Below, piece by piece: positions 47,929 through 59,892 of a stretch of 64,000 nt of DNA. The notes below the pieces were generated by a model. That model was not told the DNA's origin, did not search any database, and saw only the letters and a program-made list of their open reading frames with translations. The first letter of the stretch is position 1. Every line of letters begins with the position of its first letter. The stretch comes from Pseudoneurospora amorphoporcata (lineage: Eukaryota > Ascomycota > Sordariomycetes > Sordariales > Sordariaceae). The stretch is from positions 31,962 through 95,961 of the forward strand of contig MU859200.1 of NCBI GenBank assembly GCA_033297205.1, in the 5' to 3' direction. Both the position numbers and the translations under genes were made by a program.

Positions 47929-49209
47929 GGTTGCGATGCGGTTGGATGTCGGTGAGGACAGTAATGCTCCTGAGAGTAAATATGTGTTTTTGGTGGTGAA
48001 TATGAGTTGAGGTGGGAGTCAACTGAGGTCTTGTGATACTGATGCTGATGATGACTGATGAGTGAGATGAGGATGAGGATAAGAAGTCCTTGTGTCTCTT
48101 GGGGTGGGCTGATTTATATCCTGCGGCGTGGAGTACTTGTGTTCCCGAAATCTGAGAGATCAGGGTGGGCGGAACGGAACTTTGCAAACCCAATATCAGA
48201 CTAGATACCAGATTCAGACGGAGGTTTTTCTTCTATTACAGCATATGAATCCTCCGTCCTGTGCTCCTGGCGGATTCGCCAGTATGCAGGCCGGCTGTGC
48301 TGTTTTGGAAGCCATCAAGAGCATTGTCCCAATCGGGAAAGTCTTCTACAATTGGTCCCATTCACTCGGGTTTGCCCGTTTCGTTGGAAGAAGGCCGGGA
48401 GAGAAAGAAAGAAGAAAGTGACAAAGTGACAGTAATGCCGCTGCGCCAGTTGGTCTGTTGTCCCCTTACCCTCGCTTACTTGAATTAACCATCCTTGGAG
48501 CCTTGAAGGGCTGACCCAATCCCGCGGATGCCCTCGTCGCTGCTTGTGGTGACTTGATCGTTCCTGTTCTCGGAATGTCCAGTGTCCGGGGGCGCGCGGG
48601 GTCTCCTCGTTCAGAACTCTGATGATGGTCGGACAGGGGTTGGCGCAGATCACACTTGATTGGCAGAGTGTGATTTAAGGTGTGAAGTGTGGAACTTTGG
48701 CCGTGGGGCTGCCTAACGCATCCCTAACCACTGTGGAGTAAGTGAATACCCAACCGCTTAACTGCATATCTTTACCGAGTATTCATCAACCCGGGTACAG
48801 CCACAGCGTCGTGCCGTTCTGTGCCATTGGCCAAAGTCGCACGTTCGTCTCATGTCCGGCTCTTGTTAACGGTAGATTAGTCATTTCCCATGGCTGAAAG
48901 AATCGCAAAAGGTCCTCACACCAGTCCAAGGCTGAAGCGACGAAGCCACAAGTCCCTGGCACACTGCTCTGTTGGTACCCGGTTCGGTTTCCTTTCCGAC
49001 CAGGCCGGTGGACCATCACTACATATTCTGGAATCCGTACACCCGCATACATTACACCCTCTTCTGCGCGCCATCGATGTAACCGACTGCAGAATCCCCT
49101 TATCATTCTGATTCATCCTACTCCTCCGACCTGATACTGGCATTTCTGATCGTTGAGCAAACAAACCTGCAGAGACACGATCAATCACTTCAACACAAAC
49201 ACGCTCACC
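47929..49209. promoter_or_regulatory. divergent promoter region AKR / transcription-factor-like gene
   Basis: About 1.3 kb between opposite start codons. No gene recognised. The first 200 bases upstream of the reductase have a GATGAT/ATGAGG-rich leader. Confidence 0.45.
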
Positions 49210-51442
49210 ATGGGCAAAGGGTTCCAGTTCATAGACTCGACCAAGACCGATAGGGTCACCAGGAGACTCGTTCGAAGCCATGCCATGAAGGGGAAGAATG
49301 TCGGCAAGGTGCTTCACCGTCGATCAAGGCTGGAGTTAGACCTACATACACCCCGGCCGTCCAAGAAAGCATGCACGTCTTCTACTGCGCGTAACCTTCT
49401 CCCCCAGACCCAGGGACAACAGCAACCCACCAGCACCAGCAGGCCTTCATCGAGTAGCACCATGAGTAGGAGCAAGAGTCCAGAAGAGACCCCTAGTCCC
49501 GGCGACGGCTCCAGCTCCACGGGAAGCAGCAGCTACATCACCACTCCAGCTTCAAGCGTGACAGATCTCACCAGCAACGACTTCCTCTACCTTGATGATG
49601 ATTTCGTCGACCTTGACTGGTTGGCCGACGTCGAGAACCACGATATCCATGCTTACATTGCCGATACCCTCACCTCGCCTACAGTGGACACCTCATTTCA
49701 AGGCCAGCAAGTGCAACAGTCGCTTGTTCTCCCAGCCTACACCCAGAAAGCTCCCACCACGACACTGGGAGCACGAGACAGCCTATTCGTCCTTGCCTTC
49801 CCCGTTCAAGCAACTCCACAGAGCCAATATGTCATCACCCAATGTAAGTCTGTTAGTGCTCACCTTCACATCCCTTCCACGTTCACCATCACTTACACCC
49901 ATCTAGTCTTTGGGATCGTCATCGATGCACTATACCCTCCCCAATTAGTCCGAGGTGCTGCAAAGGCATACGACTATTGGATCAGCACTCTCTTCCAGGA
50001 CAGGACTTGTAAGTCGACCTTCTCGCTATCAGTCATTAGCCTTCCGTTTCCCGCTACGGGAAGGAATAGAATCCTTAACTGACTTTTACTTACACAGCAT
50101 TCCATTGTGCCATCGCGTTAATGGCTGCCCTCAGTGACTTCTTCTTCGGCGACCAAGCCCTAACCCCAGATGCCATCTACCATCTCAGCCAAGCCATCCA
50201 CATGGTCAACCAGACTTTGGAGACCAACGACGCCGTGTCGGACTCCAACCTTGCCGTCGTCAACTTTCTTGTCATCCAAGAATTGTTGAAAGACTCGATC
50301 AAGTCCAAGGCTGAAGTCCATTTAAAGGGGCTCCAGAGGATGGTCGAGCTACGTGGCGGTTTGATGTCGTTGGGGGAAGATAATCCGCTGGGCATTAAGA
50401 TAAGCAAGTAAGTCGCCGGTCTGGCATGAATCCTTTCATCCTTCATCCCAATCCTTCATTTCATCTCAAGTTTCAGCCACCGAACTTGTGCAACCGACCA
50501 CTAACATTCTCCCTCTTCACCCTCACCAACAGAACAGCAGTAGACTTCGCCCTGCACCGCGGCACCCCCCTACCGTCCGCCTTCTACCGGGATCGCATGC
50601 CTTCCATCCGCGCCCGTCTTCAGTCTGAAGGCTTCATCCTCTCGTCTCCTCTCTCACCACTCTTCTCCTTTTCCCCCTTGTCCTCAATCTCACCATCACC
50701 AACCTCCCCATCCTTCACCTCCAGCGGTCTTCAACAACAGCAAATCCAAATCCACCCCTTCCTCTCCCAAATCCTCAGTGATGTCCTCTCCATCACCACC
50801 CTCCTCAATTCCTCTTTCCTCAACTTCCGTTTCGACCCACACATGCTCCAAGAATTTCTCGTGTCAGTCGGGTGCCGGTTAATTCGCTTTCGACCTTTGT
50901 CTTATTACCAATCCCAGACTCACCCTCAAAAAGGCGGGAAACGCCCCTCACCCCAAGGGACAGCAGCAGCAAAGCAATCCCGTATAGAGTCAGCAATCCA
51001 CCTAGGCCTCATCGCCCTAACCACCACTCTCTTCCTCCAGTTCGGTCGTCGTCGCTTTCTTCGGTACGAACTAGTACGGGACTGCTTGACAACGCTGATT
51101 TCAGACTGGGATTATCATTCCATCATCCCCTCCTCCGCAAGCTCTACCTTGGAAAACCCCGCGGAGAGTGTAGAAAACCAAACCCTCCTCTGGCTTCTTC
51201 ACATGGGCGGGATTTCTGTCTTGGCAGGGCCCGAAGAACAAAAGTGGTTGGCGCCCAAGGTGCAGGAGTTGGCGTGGGGGGTCATGGGGATTTTGGAGTG
51301 GGAGGGGATACCAGGGACGCTGGGGAGTGGTATGGGGGTCAAGGAGTGTTTGTTGCGGTTCCCTTGGGTGGATGCGTTGCATAGTGAGCCGGGGAGGGCG
51401 ATGTGGGATTCTTTGGGGATCATGGGGATGGGCATTGTTTGA
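49210..51442 (+). CDS. fungal transcription-factor-like protein without a zinc cluster
   Basis: Four exons (49210-49843, 49907-50008, 50098-50407, 50533-51442) give 651 residues. The N-terminus KGFQFIDSTKTDRVTRRLVRSHAMKGK is split here as KGFQFIDSTK and RRLVRSHAMKGKN; it is a signature of a group of fungal regulators with a Fungal_trans_2/DUF3468-type helical domain but no Cys6 DNA-binding cluster. A long Ser/Thr/Pro-rich region follows, then an acidic patch (LDDDFVDLDWLAD, about 130) that could activate transcription. The C-terminal half is helical (AYDYWISTLFQDR, LSQAIHMVNQTLE, GLQRMVELRGGL). Many such genes lie beside metabolite clusters. DNA binding on its own is doubtful, so a co-regulator role is possible. 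Confidence 0.83.
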
Positions 51443-52202
51443 GGGTGGGTTTCTGTGCTGGTGACGAGATTTTGGCTTGGTTCTTTCTTGAGCAAGGGAT
51501 AAGCGTGGGAGGAAAGAACAGTTTTGGCGTTGTTGATGTTTATTGTTTGTTTTGGCGGGTTATGGGTTTGGTTGCAATGATATATCCTGTTGATCTACCT
51601 GTTTCGGAATAGCGAGTGGTGTGGTGTGATGAGGAGAAAATACATAGACATTTGCTTGCTCATGAAGTTCGACGTGACCTTTTCCTGTTGCTTTCTGTCC
51701 AAAAGAAGAGAACCTGTCTCAACTGTGTCTATACCCAAAAGAGATGCCAGGTGGTTGTCCACAACCACCATAATGTCATTCTCTCAATTCCTGCCAGTCG
51801 CCGCAGTGATGGCCTTCAAGACGTATCTCCCAAAATGATCATAAAAGCCTGCCCACTGTTGTTATCACAGTATTCTTGGCGTGAGTGAAAGATATCCCTC
51901 GTTATGCATTCCAAGCAACGTTGACCTTGCAGTACGATATCAGCCATGGGGGTTGAAGCATCATCGTATGATCTGCGCTGCCCTTCAAACGATAGTGCAG
52001 CCCACTGACAGGCAGGAGATCCTTCCGTTGGAGCGATCAATCCACTGTTGAACTGTGCCGCCTGATTATGGGTACGATCAAGGAATGGCACGGCTGAACT
52101 AGTTTGCCATTTTTTTGCCAGATCCATCCTGCCAAGTGTGCCCGAGAACCCAAGTCTTTCGGTGAGATCCATGGACCCCCTATTTTTGATAGGTTGTCTT
52201 TG
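51443..52202. other. intergenic region
   Basis: About 760 bp downstream of the transcription-factor-like gene. A 118-codon minus-strand frame at 51816-52172 has no motif and could not be joined by a sound splice to the small ORF to its right. Confidence 0.4.
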
Positions 52203-52529
52203 CTACGTCAAATCGCAGCCGAAAATGAGCGAAAAGATATTGCAACCCTCTGGACCGCAGGTAACTAGCCAGTTCATACCCAACGTACTGCCTGGTGATG
52301 GAGGTTGCTCGATCAATTGGTCCCTTGAGGTAATCAAAGTCTGCAGCTGAACTTCGTCTGGTTTTGAAGGGATGATCAAAACCCTGGCGGAGCTGTACGG
52401 TTGCGTGACAGGTATTGGCACTCCCTCCTTATCGGCCACGCAAACACCGAATCCCAAAACCAGAGAGGCATACACAAGTACCCAAGCAGCACCACGCATG
52501 CCGAAAAACACGACGTTTGGTTTCCTCAT
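52203..52529 (-). CDS. possible small secreted protein (hypothetical)
   Basis: An intronless frame of 108 residues with a hydrophobic N-terminal stretch (AAWVLVYASLVLGFGVCVA, about 14-32) that would make a signal peptide. The mature part is about 75 residues and has three cysteines near the end (TCGPEGC and GCDLT). No family is recognised. It may be a chance frame; the odd cysteine count and lack of a clear promoter count against it. Confidence 0.28.
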   Translation of the reverse strand: MRKPNVVFFGMRGAAWVLVYASLVLGFGVCVADKEGVPIPVTQPYSSARVLIIPSKPDEVQLQTLITSRDQLIEQPPSPGSTLGMNWLVTCGPEGCNIFSLIFGCDLT

Positions 52530-52946
52530 GAGACTGCATCATAAGAGTCTTAAGAGCCGTTGAACTTGTTCTTTCCACGAAATCGACAATGTTATGGAGT
52601 ATGAATACGTATCCATTTGAGACCGACACATTTTCCCAGTCCTACGGTACGAACACATTCATCATAATATCCCGAATACAGAACCACACAATGAATGCCC
52701 TCAGAAACCCACAAATGATACCAACACCCCCGTTAACACCAACCACATAGTTCTAGATCCCAAACGCCGACTTCCTTACAAGTCCCGTCCATAATAATGC
52801 GTCGTTGTCGTTCCAGGTGCCAAAGAAAATGAGGGAAAGATTCAAAACCCCCAACCCAAATCAATCTCCCCATGTCACGACCTCATCGGCCATCAGCCGT
52901 CATTAAAAAGGAATATCTCAAGACATCCAACCAAAGTGAACCGCAT

Positions 52947-53661
52947 TTAACTCCTCCCACCGCCGTCCTCCCCATCCTCAAACCCCCCACCAGCCCCCAT
53001 AACAGCCACACTCAAACTCGACCTCCTATACCTCCCATTCCCTCCCATATTTCCATTCCAGCCACAACCCCCTCCCCAACCCGGCCCACCAACACCAAAC
53101 TCAGGCATCTCCCCCGACCTCCGTCCACCCTCTTCCTCTTCCCTCTCCTGCTGAAAATTGACACTCCCACTAACCCCACTACAAACACTGCTCCCCCTCC
53201 TCCTCTGCATAATCGACAGCGGACTCGGATGCGGAATCTGCTCCGGAGCCGGGTGCGCCGACCCTACCAACCCAACATCCACGCTGTTGCCCCGTCCGGC
53301 TTTGGAAAGGGCGTAGTCGCCCGAGTCAAAGTATTTGCGCTCTTTGAGGTGGCGGGCGAAGCGGGTGGTTGCTGCGTTTGCGGCTGTATTAGGCGTGGCT
53401 GTTGTGGTGGTGGGCTGAAGGGAGGAACCGGAGTTGGGTGGGGAGGTGGAAGGGGATGTCGAAGTGGAGGAGGAACGGGATGAGGGTTTGGCGGGGAGAC
53501 GGCCGTAGAGGCGGAAGATGCGGAGATCCTTTTCGGAGAGAGACTGTGGTGGGTGTTGTTAGTTGTCATGTGACGAGGATGGATGGACGGAGGGCAGAGA
53601 TGGGTGGACTTACGGATGTGTCAAAGCTGTCGAGACGGGCTTGGCTTGGAGGAGAAGCCAT
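52947..53661 (-). CDS. endosulfine/Igo1-family PP2A inhibitor
   Basis: Two exons (53661-53614, 53543-52947) give 214 residues. The start MASPPSQARLDSFDTS and SLSEKDLRIFRLYGRLP are followed by a Ser/Thr spacer, then ARHLKERKYFDSGDYALSKA, the invariant endosulfine block with FDSGDY at 88-93. Ser90 is the expected target of the Rim15/Greatwall kinase; the phosphorylated form inhibits PP2A-B55 and controls entry into quiescence or mitosis. The C-terminal 110 residues are Gly- and Glu-rich and probably disordered, making this protein longer than yeast Igo1 (about 170). The exon 1 reading frame is too short to be found without the splice (GTAAGT donor, CACAG acceptor). Unrelated to the polyketide cluster. 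Confidence 0.92.
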
Positions 53662-56600
53662 TTTAGGCGATGTGAAGGTATGTATATTTGGTTGTTCAAT
53701 GTTGCTCAAAGTCTGTGTGTAATGGGTGTTTGGTGTCGACGACGATAGTAGTGAAGTCGATATATGTCCGTTATCCCGTTCGTCGAGCCGTAGATGTGTG
53801 TTACTCGTAAGTTGTGTTATGTCAGACTCTAACGTAAAAGATGTGATAGGCAGTAAGGGGTGGTCGAGTCACACTTTTATATCCAATAGCCCGCAGGTGG
53901 ATGAATTGTGGAGGAGGATGATGGGAATAAGAAAAGAATGATTGGACGAAAGCGATGAACGAATTGTAGTCAGATTAATCCAACACTGACGTCGATGTGA
54001 GAGCTGTGTTGGCTTTCCCAATCGACCGGGCCACCAATCAATAAGACAAAAACATGTGGAAGATGGCCGGAGCCGGCCATTTCAAGTTGTGTGACATCCC
54101 GGCCGCTTCTTGTTAACATTTCCCATGTTTGATTCTTTTTCTCCTTCAGCGGGGAGAGCGGGTAGAACTAAGGTATCCCGTACCGCCTCCTGTACCACCG
54201 GCGTTTCCATGTTCTCGACCTCAACCCACATCCGAAGCGAAGCAGAAAGCATACCCGACCACCACCTCAGTCTTCTGGTTCTCCTCCTCCTGCGCGTGTG
54301 GACGGAATGGATGGATGGGGCGTAATATTTCCAAAGATTCCCACATCGGCCCATCCAACCATGCACCCCTCTACGCATCTGCTGATTCTAGTACGTTCGG
54401 CCCTGCAAGGACCCTCAAAAGCTGCCCAAGGAATGCACGGTCGACCCGTGCGGTGCTCTCTGGCAAGTCGTGGAAGGTTGAACGTTGAATCCTCCACCCA
54501 ATGCTGCACTCTGATTGGCCGGATTGGCCGTGTAAGTCGTCAATTCCCCACCCCTGAATCTCTTGGACTTCTGTTTCTTTCCTTCCCCAAACACCAAGCT
54601 GTGTGCATTTCATGTCCTCGTGACCCTCACTGCCGAGCCCCTTCCTTCATCCTTCCTACTACCTTTCCTTTCTTTTTTCTTTCCACCACTTGCACAAGAC
54701 AAACTCCCCGAACTGGAGGGTCCAACTCTTGCCATGGAACACGCCGCCCTACTAGTACCTACCTACATAACCCTATCGGACGAATTTTAGAGTGTAATTC
54801 TAACCTCACCGCGCATCGGGTCCGGACAGAAGTTCCGGGGCGGGGCTTTGACCTTTTGACACGCAAAAGTCGCATAGTTGTACCGAGGAATACTGCGGCA
54901 CGGGAGACTGCCGCGTGGTAGTACCCCAATATGTACACTAGCATGACTCTCTCGTTCGTTCCCGAGGACCATTTGAGGTTCATTTGAGGTTCATTTGAGG
55001 TTCATTTGAGGTTCACATCTGTTACATGTCTGTGGAGTGTCCTCCGACTCCAATCGTTTGACGGTGGCGGCGATCTTTTTTTCACCATCTGCCCAAGTCA
55101 CAAGACCTTCGTTTCCAACATTCCCATCTAGGATGAAGGAGCCTGGCACCCTGGATACTGTAAAGTATATCCCAAGCTGGGTTCTATGTTTGCAGTGCTT
55201 GAAGCTGATAGGCTTGAGCCGCTTTACGCGGATCTGACGAATTTGACAGTAGCTATTGAGATCTAAGGATTCACATAAGTAAAGCTGTATAAAACCTGTG
55301 GTTGTAAAAATCTCTCAAATACGTCACGGCCTATACATTGTACCTTGGGTAAGCTTTGTTACGCATTTAGGCGTCTGTATTAAACCTTTAGATATAATTT
55401 CAAGGCAGTTTTTAAATGGCTCGATGCCCAAGTCACTCTAGACAATGTGGCTTGACATTGTCATGATCCCTAATATACTTTTGTAACAGCCTTTTCAATG
55501 TAGCTGAAGCGAGCTATATAAGACTGTCCATGTTTGGTTTATTTTTATGACTAGTTCGACAACCAGAGTCAAATCTGGTTACATCTGAAGAAAGGGAATC
55601 CGCTCACAAAATACATATCTAACGCAAGTCTAAGTTTGAGTGAGTGTCAACTTGTTAAATTCTGCAGTTTTTCCTTAACACACCTAACGTTTCTGTAGAT
55701 AAGGAGTGATAGTATGTTATCCCTATACAAACTGTGCGAGAAGTACAGATGCAATCTGCGGCCACCGAGAAAATACTATACCCAAAACAAGTCAAAATAT
55801 ACGAGGCAATTCAAATCCGTACCGTACATATCAAGTCAAGCCTGACCTAAAAGTTTACGCACAAGACAAGCACGAATTAGGAAGATCAACGTGGGATACG
55901 CCTCACATGCGTAATGAAAGAGGAGTTTGCAGTCCAAGTGATTATAAGAGCTTGAGATCCCAAGAACTCGTATCTTGTAGATGGGTTGGTTCCAAGGGTC
56001 TCATCGCCAGTGACATCCCAAAATCTTCTTGGCTCCCGGCCCAATAAGCAAGAACGGTCGTGTACCACTCTGCATCATCACTCTTGCCACACGATAGATT
56101 CGATCCGCAGATACGCAACCTCATTTGTAAATCGCCTGTGTCAGTGCTACAAGTCATCACTGTCCATGATGATCAACCCTTTCCCAACAAGAATCCTCAT
56201 CAGAGTGAGAAAAGTTGTCTGCTTCAATGAATGCCAAATATCCTATGCTGAGAATGTCAAAACAGTCAGCCACCGATACACCAAAACCAGATCCTTAGCT
56301 CCTTAACTCCCAGCTCCCAATGCATCCACGGAAACCCTCAGCACCCCCAGATCCCCAAAGTAACAAAACGAGCACAAAAAGCAGCATCTAATAGTATCCA
56401 TATAACGCCCAATTGCCCTTCCCATAACCATTTCCTTCCTTAGGTTCCCGTCCATCGCTGTCCCATCCCATGCCATGCCGACCTAACCTAAAGATAAAAC
56501 ACCCTCTGTCCAAGACCAGGCAGACCGGATCCTCCCTCCAAAACCCCCAAACACCTCGCTTGTTTCTGTTTTCCCTCCTTTAGAGGCCGCCCAGAAAACA

Positions 56601-56891
56601 TCCAATTGGCAAAAATGATCTGACCCAACAGATAATCAAACTCAAAATGAACCGCCACAGCCGCAGCCACAATGAGACTCCAAGGAATGCGACGTTCAGG
56701 ATCCATCTCAAAAACCCCTCCCACTCCCTTTCCCGCAAAAGCTTCTCCAGCTCTCTTCGATTCCGCAAATGCTTCCCCACTTCGTAATTCTGCGCTTTCA
56801 CATCTTCCTCCTCTTTCGCGACCCGAGGTACTCCTTGAGAACCGAACTCGTTTCCAATCACATCCCTCTTTTTCGGTACAGTCGGCCCTCC
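53662..56891. other. long intergenic region, AT-richer toward the right
   Basis: About 3.2 kb between the endosulfine and Zn2Cys6 genes. The left part is the endosulfine promoter. An 11-bp tandem repeat lies at 54971-55014. From about 55.2 to 56.3 kb the DNA is visibly richer in A and T with no long frames, which may be an old RIP-altered repeat. Frames such as 54298-54921 overlap others and carry no motif. Confidence 0.4.
54971..55014. repeat. 11-bp tandem repeat (ATTTGAGGTTC)x4
   Basis: Four perfect copies of ATTTGAGGTTC in a row. The unit is not a multiple of three and lies outside genes. Confidence 0.95.
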
Positions 56892-59800
56892 CTACGAGCC
56901 ATTTCCATTTCCAATAACATCTGAAAACAACAGCAATGGCCACTGTCCCCCACTACCTCCAACCACAGATGCTGCCGCGGCAGCCGACACCGCTACCCCC
57001 AGTGCATCAGGCCTTCTAGCTCCCGGCCCATGCCCAGCTCCTCCGTTGACATGCGCATGCGAATGCGAATGATCAATCATTGCTGTCCCCGACACATCGC
57101 CTGGCCTGGTTGATCCGAGAGTTAGCAACGCACTGGCGCTGTACCGCTCTTGGGAATCAGCCATGGCGGCCGCCCAGTCATGCCAGGGGTTATTATTTGG
57201 TGCGTTGGAAACCGATGCCGCGGCGGCGAATTGCGGGTGGACTTGTGGTCGCCAGTTTTCGGGTCCGGTGCCCGGTTGGCCTGTTGCGGAGACGTGCTGA
57301 GTAGCTTGGGAGGCGAAGGCTATTAGGGGATTAGTGGCGGAGGAGGTCTGGTCCATCGCAGCCGTGACGCTTTGCGGGGTTGCTGTTGTTGAGGTGGGCG
57401 TGGCTGTTGCGTAAAGGTATTGTGCGCTGCCGCCGGAGGGGTCATAGGGTGCTAGGTTGACGCCGTTGCTGGTTTGGTGGGCGTTGTCATTCAGGGACAA
57501 CGTTTGGTAGGGGGTTGCTGAGCCGTCGTAGTACCCCGTTCCGTTTGTGCTCACGCTGCTGCGGTGGTCGTTGGGCGTGACCGAGTTGCTGGACGGCATA
57601 CCATTGCCGTTGAGTGGTTGCTTGGATGGTAGGAGAGGCTGCTGGAATGGTGATGCTGATTGCTGTTTGACTGACAAGCCATCCTTACGGGTCATGTCAC
57701 GTTCGATCCATCCGATTGTGCGCTCGGTGATTGTACCAATTTCAGTTGCCAACCTGTTTCCCGTTCCTACTCTCAAGGTTAGCACAGGTCTGTCGGGCGA
57801 TGGCCGTTAAGACTTAGACTTACCAAGTAGTCGACCAATTTCACAAATAATCTCGAGACCCAACGCCATATCCGCCCTCAAGGTGGCTATCTCCATATGC
57901 GTTATTTCATGCCTCCTCTCCCAGTTGGCGACCAGTATCGACAAAATGGAGGCAACATATACCGATAACTGGTACCATGTTGTGTCCAGCGACTTGATTT
58001 TCAACAACTCGCCTAGCACTTTTAATAGCTTCCGAGCTATCTGTTCACATTTCCTGGTGTTCTCGGCACAGAAAGTCTTGTCCTTTTCAAGACATACCGA
58101 CGGATGCCTAAGACAGAGGTGAAACTCAAGACTGATGGCCTGGGTATACAGTGCAAACACCAGTTCGTTCGGCTGACACTTTTCCACTCGCAGACAGTCG
58201 GGAAGTTCGGACCTCCACTTCTCCATTGCTCTCTCAAGTTCGGAAACAACATCCAGATACTTCTTTGGATCACGCCTCACGCTGTAGATGCTGGAATACA
58301 TCTCCATGTACAGAGGAACAGCCTTGAAGCCGGCGAGGCCGATTTGATAACAGCAATGGCCGATTTTGGACGGGTCCACGACGCCATCTTCTCCGAGGTA
58401 CTCATCATTGATAGCAATCGGGAACTCGATATCGAATTCCTCCAATGTGATGGGCATTGGCCTGCCAAGTCGGCCGTTGAGAGTGATGATAATACCGAGG
58501 ATAGACCACCATACCCTTTTTCGCAGCTCGTTTTCAAGAGTTGTACCGCCATTCGGTATCCTGTTACTCCGATGAAAGTTCAGTTCGATGGCCTTCATCA
58601 TGGCGAAGTTGGCAATGGTGAAGGAGCATCCCGGTTTGGGAAAGTTGCGAGTGTGAGACGCGAGCATGGCCAAAGCCTGAACAGCAGTAACCGTTTGCGA
58701 AACGGCAAGTTCAAAGAACTTACTCAAACACCAATGATAGTGCTTGTTGGAAAGGTTATTCAGCTGGGCATGGTCCTCTGGTTTCTCACGATTTCTGACC
58801 CCATATTGGAAGTAGATGGTTGCGAACAGCATGTGTACGACCACTTCTTCTGGTACAGTGGCTTTAAACCCCGGTTCATCATAAATGCGAGCCAAAAGCT
58901 GCATAAAAGAGGGCCGGTGGACTAGTGGCATAAAGGGGTAGATAGTGAGAAAGTACCACTCGGCATAGGTAAAGGCGTCGTGTCTCGAAGGGAGGTCGCA
59001 GTGTTCCATTGGCGGGTTTATCCTGACTATTGACTGGTAAAAAGCCATGACCGATTTGTTGTACAGCGGTGATCCGATAGGGGTAGTCGGCGAGGGCTCG
59101 TCCATGTCTGGTGCATCAAAAGAGGTTATATCGATCGTAGTGCCGAGCACAGAAAGGGTAGTACCCTTTATCGAGGATAAAGGTTCGCTATCCAAAGTGA
59201 CGCCTAGGTAGCTTTCTGTCGGTCTTGATTCCAACAGCGAACATCTCGTATAACGACTGGGTGTGCTCTGTGGCCCTTGCTTGCTTTTCCTAACCCACAC
59301 CGAGCCTTGTTGCTGCCATTCACCCTGGGACATGGGATCGTGGGTGGGATTTCCCATGGCATCCAGCGTGACACCAGGAGGGTAGGGGTTTCTGTTGGCG
59401 CTTGACCCTTCCCAGGGCCGGACCTCGACTCCATTTTCACCCAGAATCTTCTCAAGGGATCTGATGTGGTTGATCAAGTTGTTGTTTTCGGCTTCCAGTT
59501 GTTGAGTATAGCCTCGACGTTCGGTACGGCCCGTTACACGGTCTGTTACAACGCATTCGATGTTTTGGCTCGCGCAATGGGAGCAGCCTGCAGGGGAGGC
59601 ATCGCAACGGATTTTTCGGACCTGGGGACGCACAAGAATTAGTATGTTACGGGAACGCGATGCCGGTTTGGCACGCGCAGTCTGTCAGAGCGACAGGACG
59701 GGGCATAAGTACCTTGCACCTGTCACAAGCCTGACCTGTCCGCGTGTATTGTGAGAGCTTGGTCTTGACGACACTCGAGAAGTCTTCGGTGCTGCGCTCC

Positions 59801-59892
59801 AGACGAGGCAGCTTCATCTTGGGTTGTGAGCCATTGTCGAGAGGAGCGTCGCCAGCTTCGCTTGGCCGCTTTGGAGGACGGCCAGGGGGCAT
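56892..59892 (-). CDS. Zn2Cys6 transcription factor
   Basis: Three exons (59892-59713, 59621-57824, 57766-56892) give 950 residues; the last acceptor may instead be three bases earlier (57769), adding one residue. The zinc cluster is CX2CX6CX6CX2CX6C at residues 56-83 (CDRCK | VRKIRC ... CSHCASQNIEC), interrupted by intron 1 just after the second Cys. A linker DRVTGRTERRGY and a coiled coil (LEAENNNLINHIRSLEKIL) follow, as for dimeric regulators. The middle holds the fungal_trans domain (FYQSIVRINPPMEH ... RVWWSILGIIITLNGRLGRP). The C-terminal 290 residues are Gln/Asn/Ser/Thr/Gly-rich and low-complexity. Nuclear. It is 33 kb from the PKS, so a cluster-specific role is unlikely; the target is unknown. 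Confidence 0.92.
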
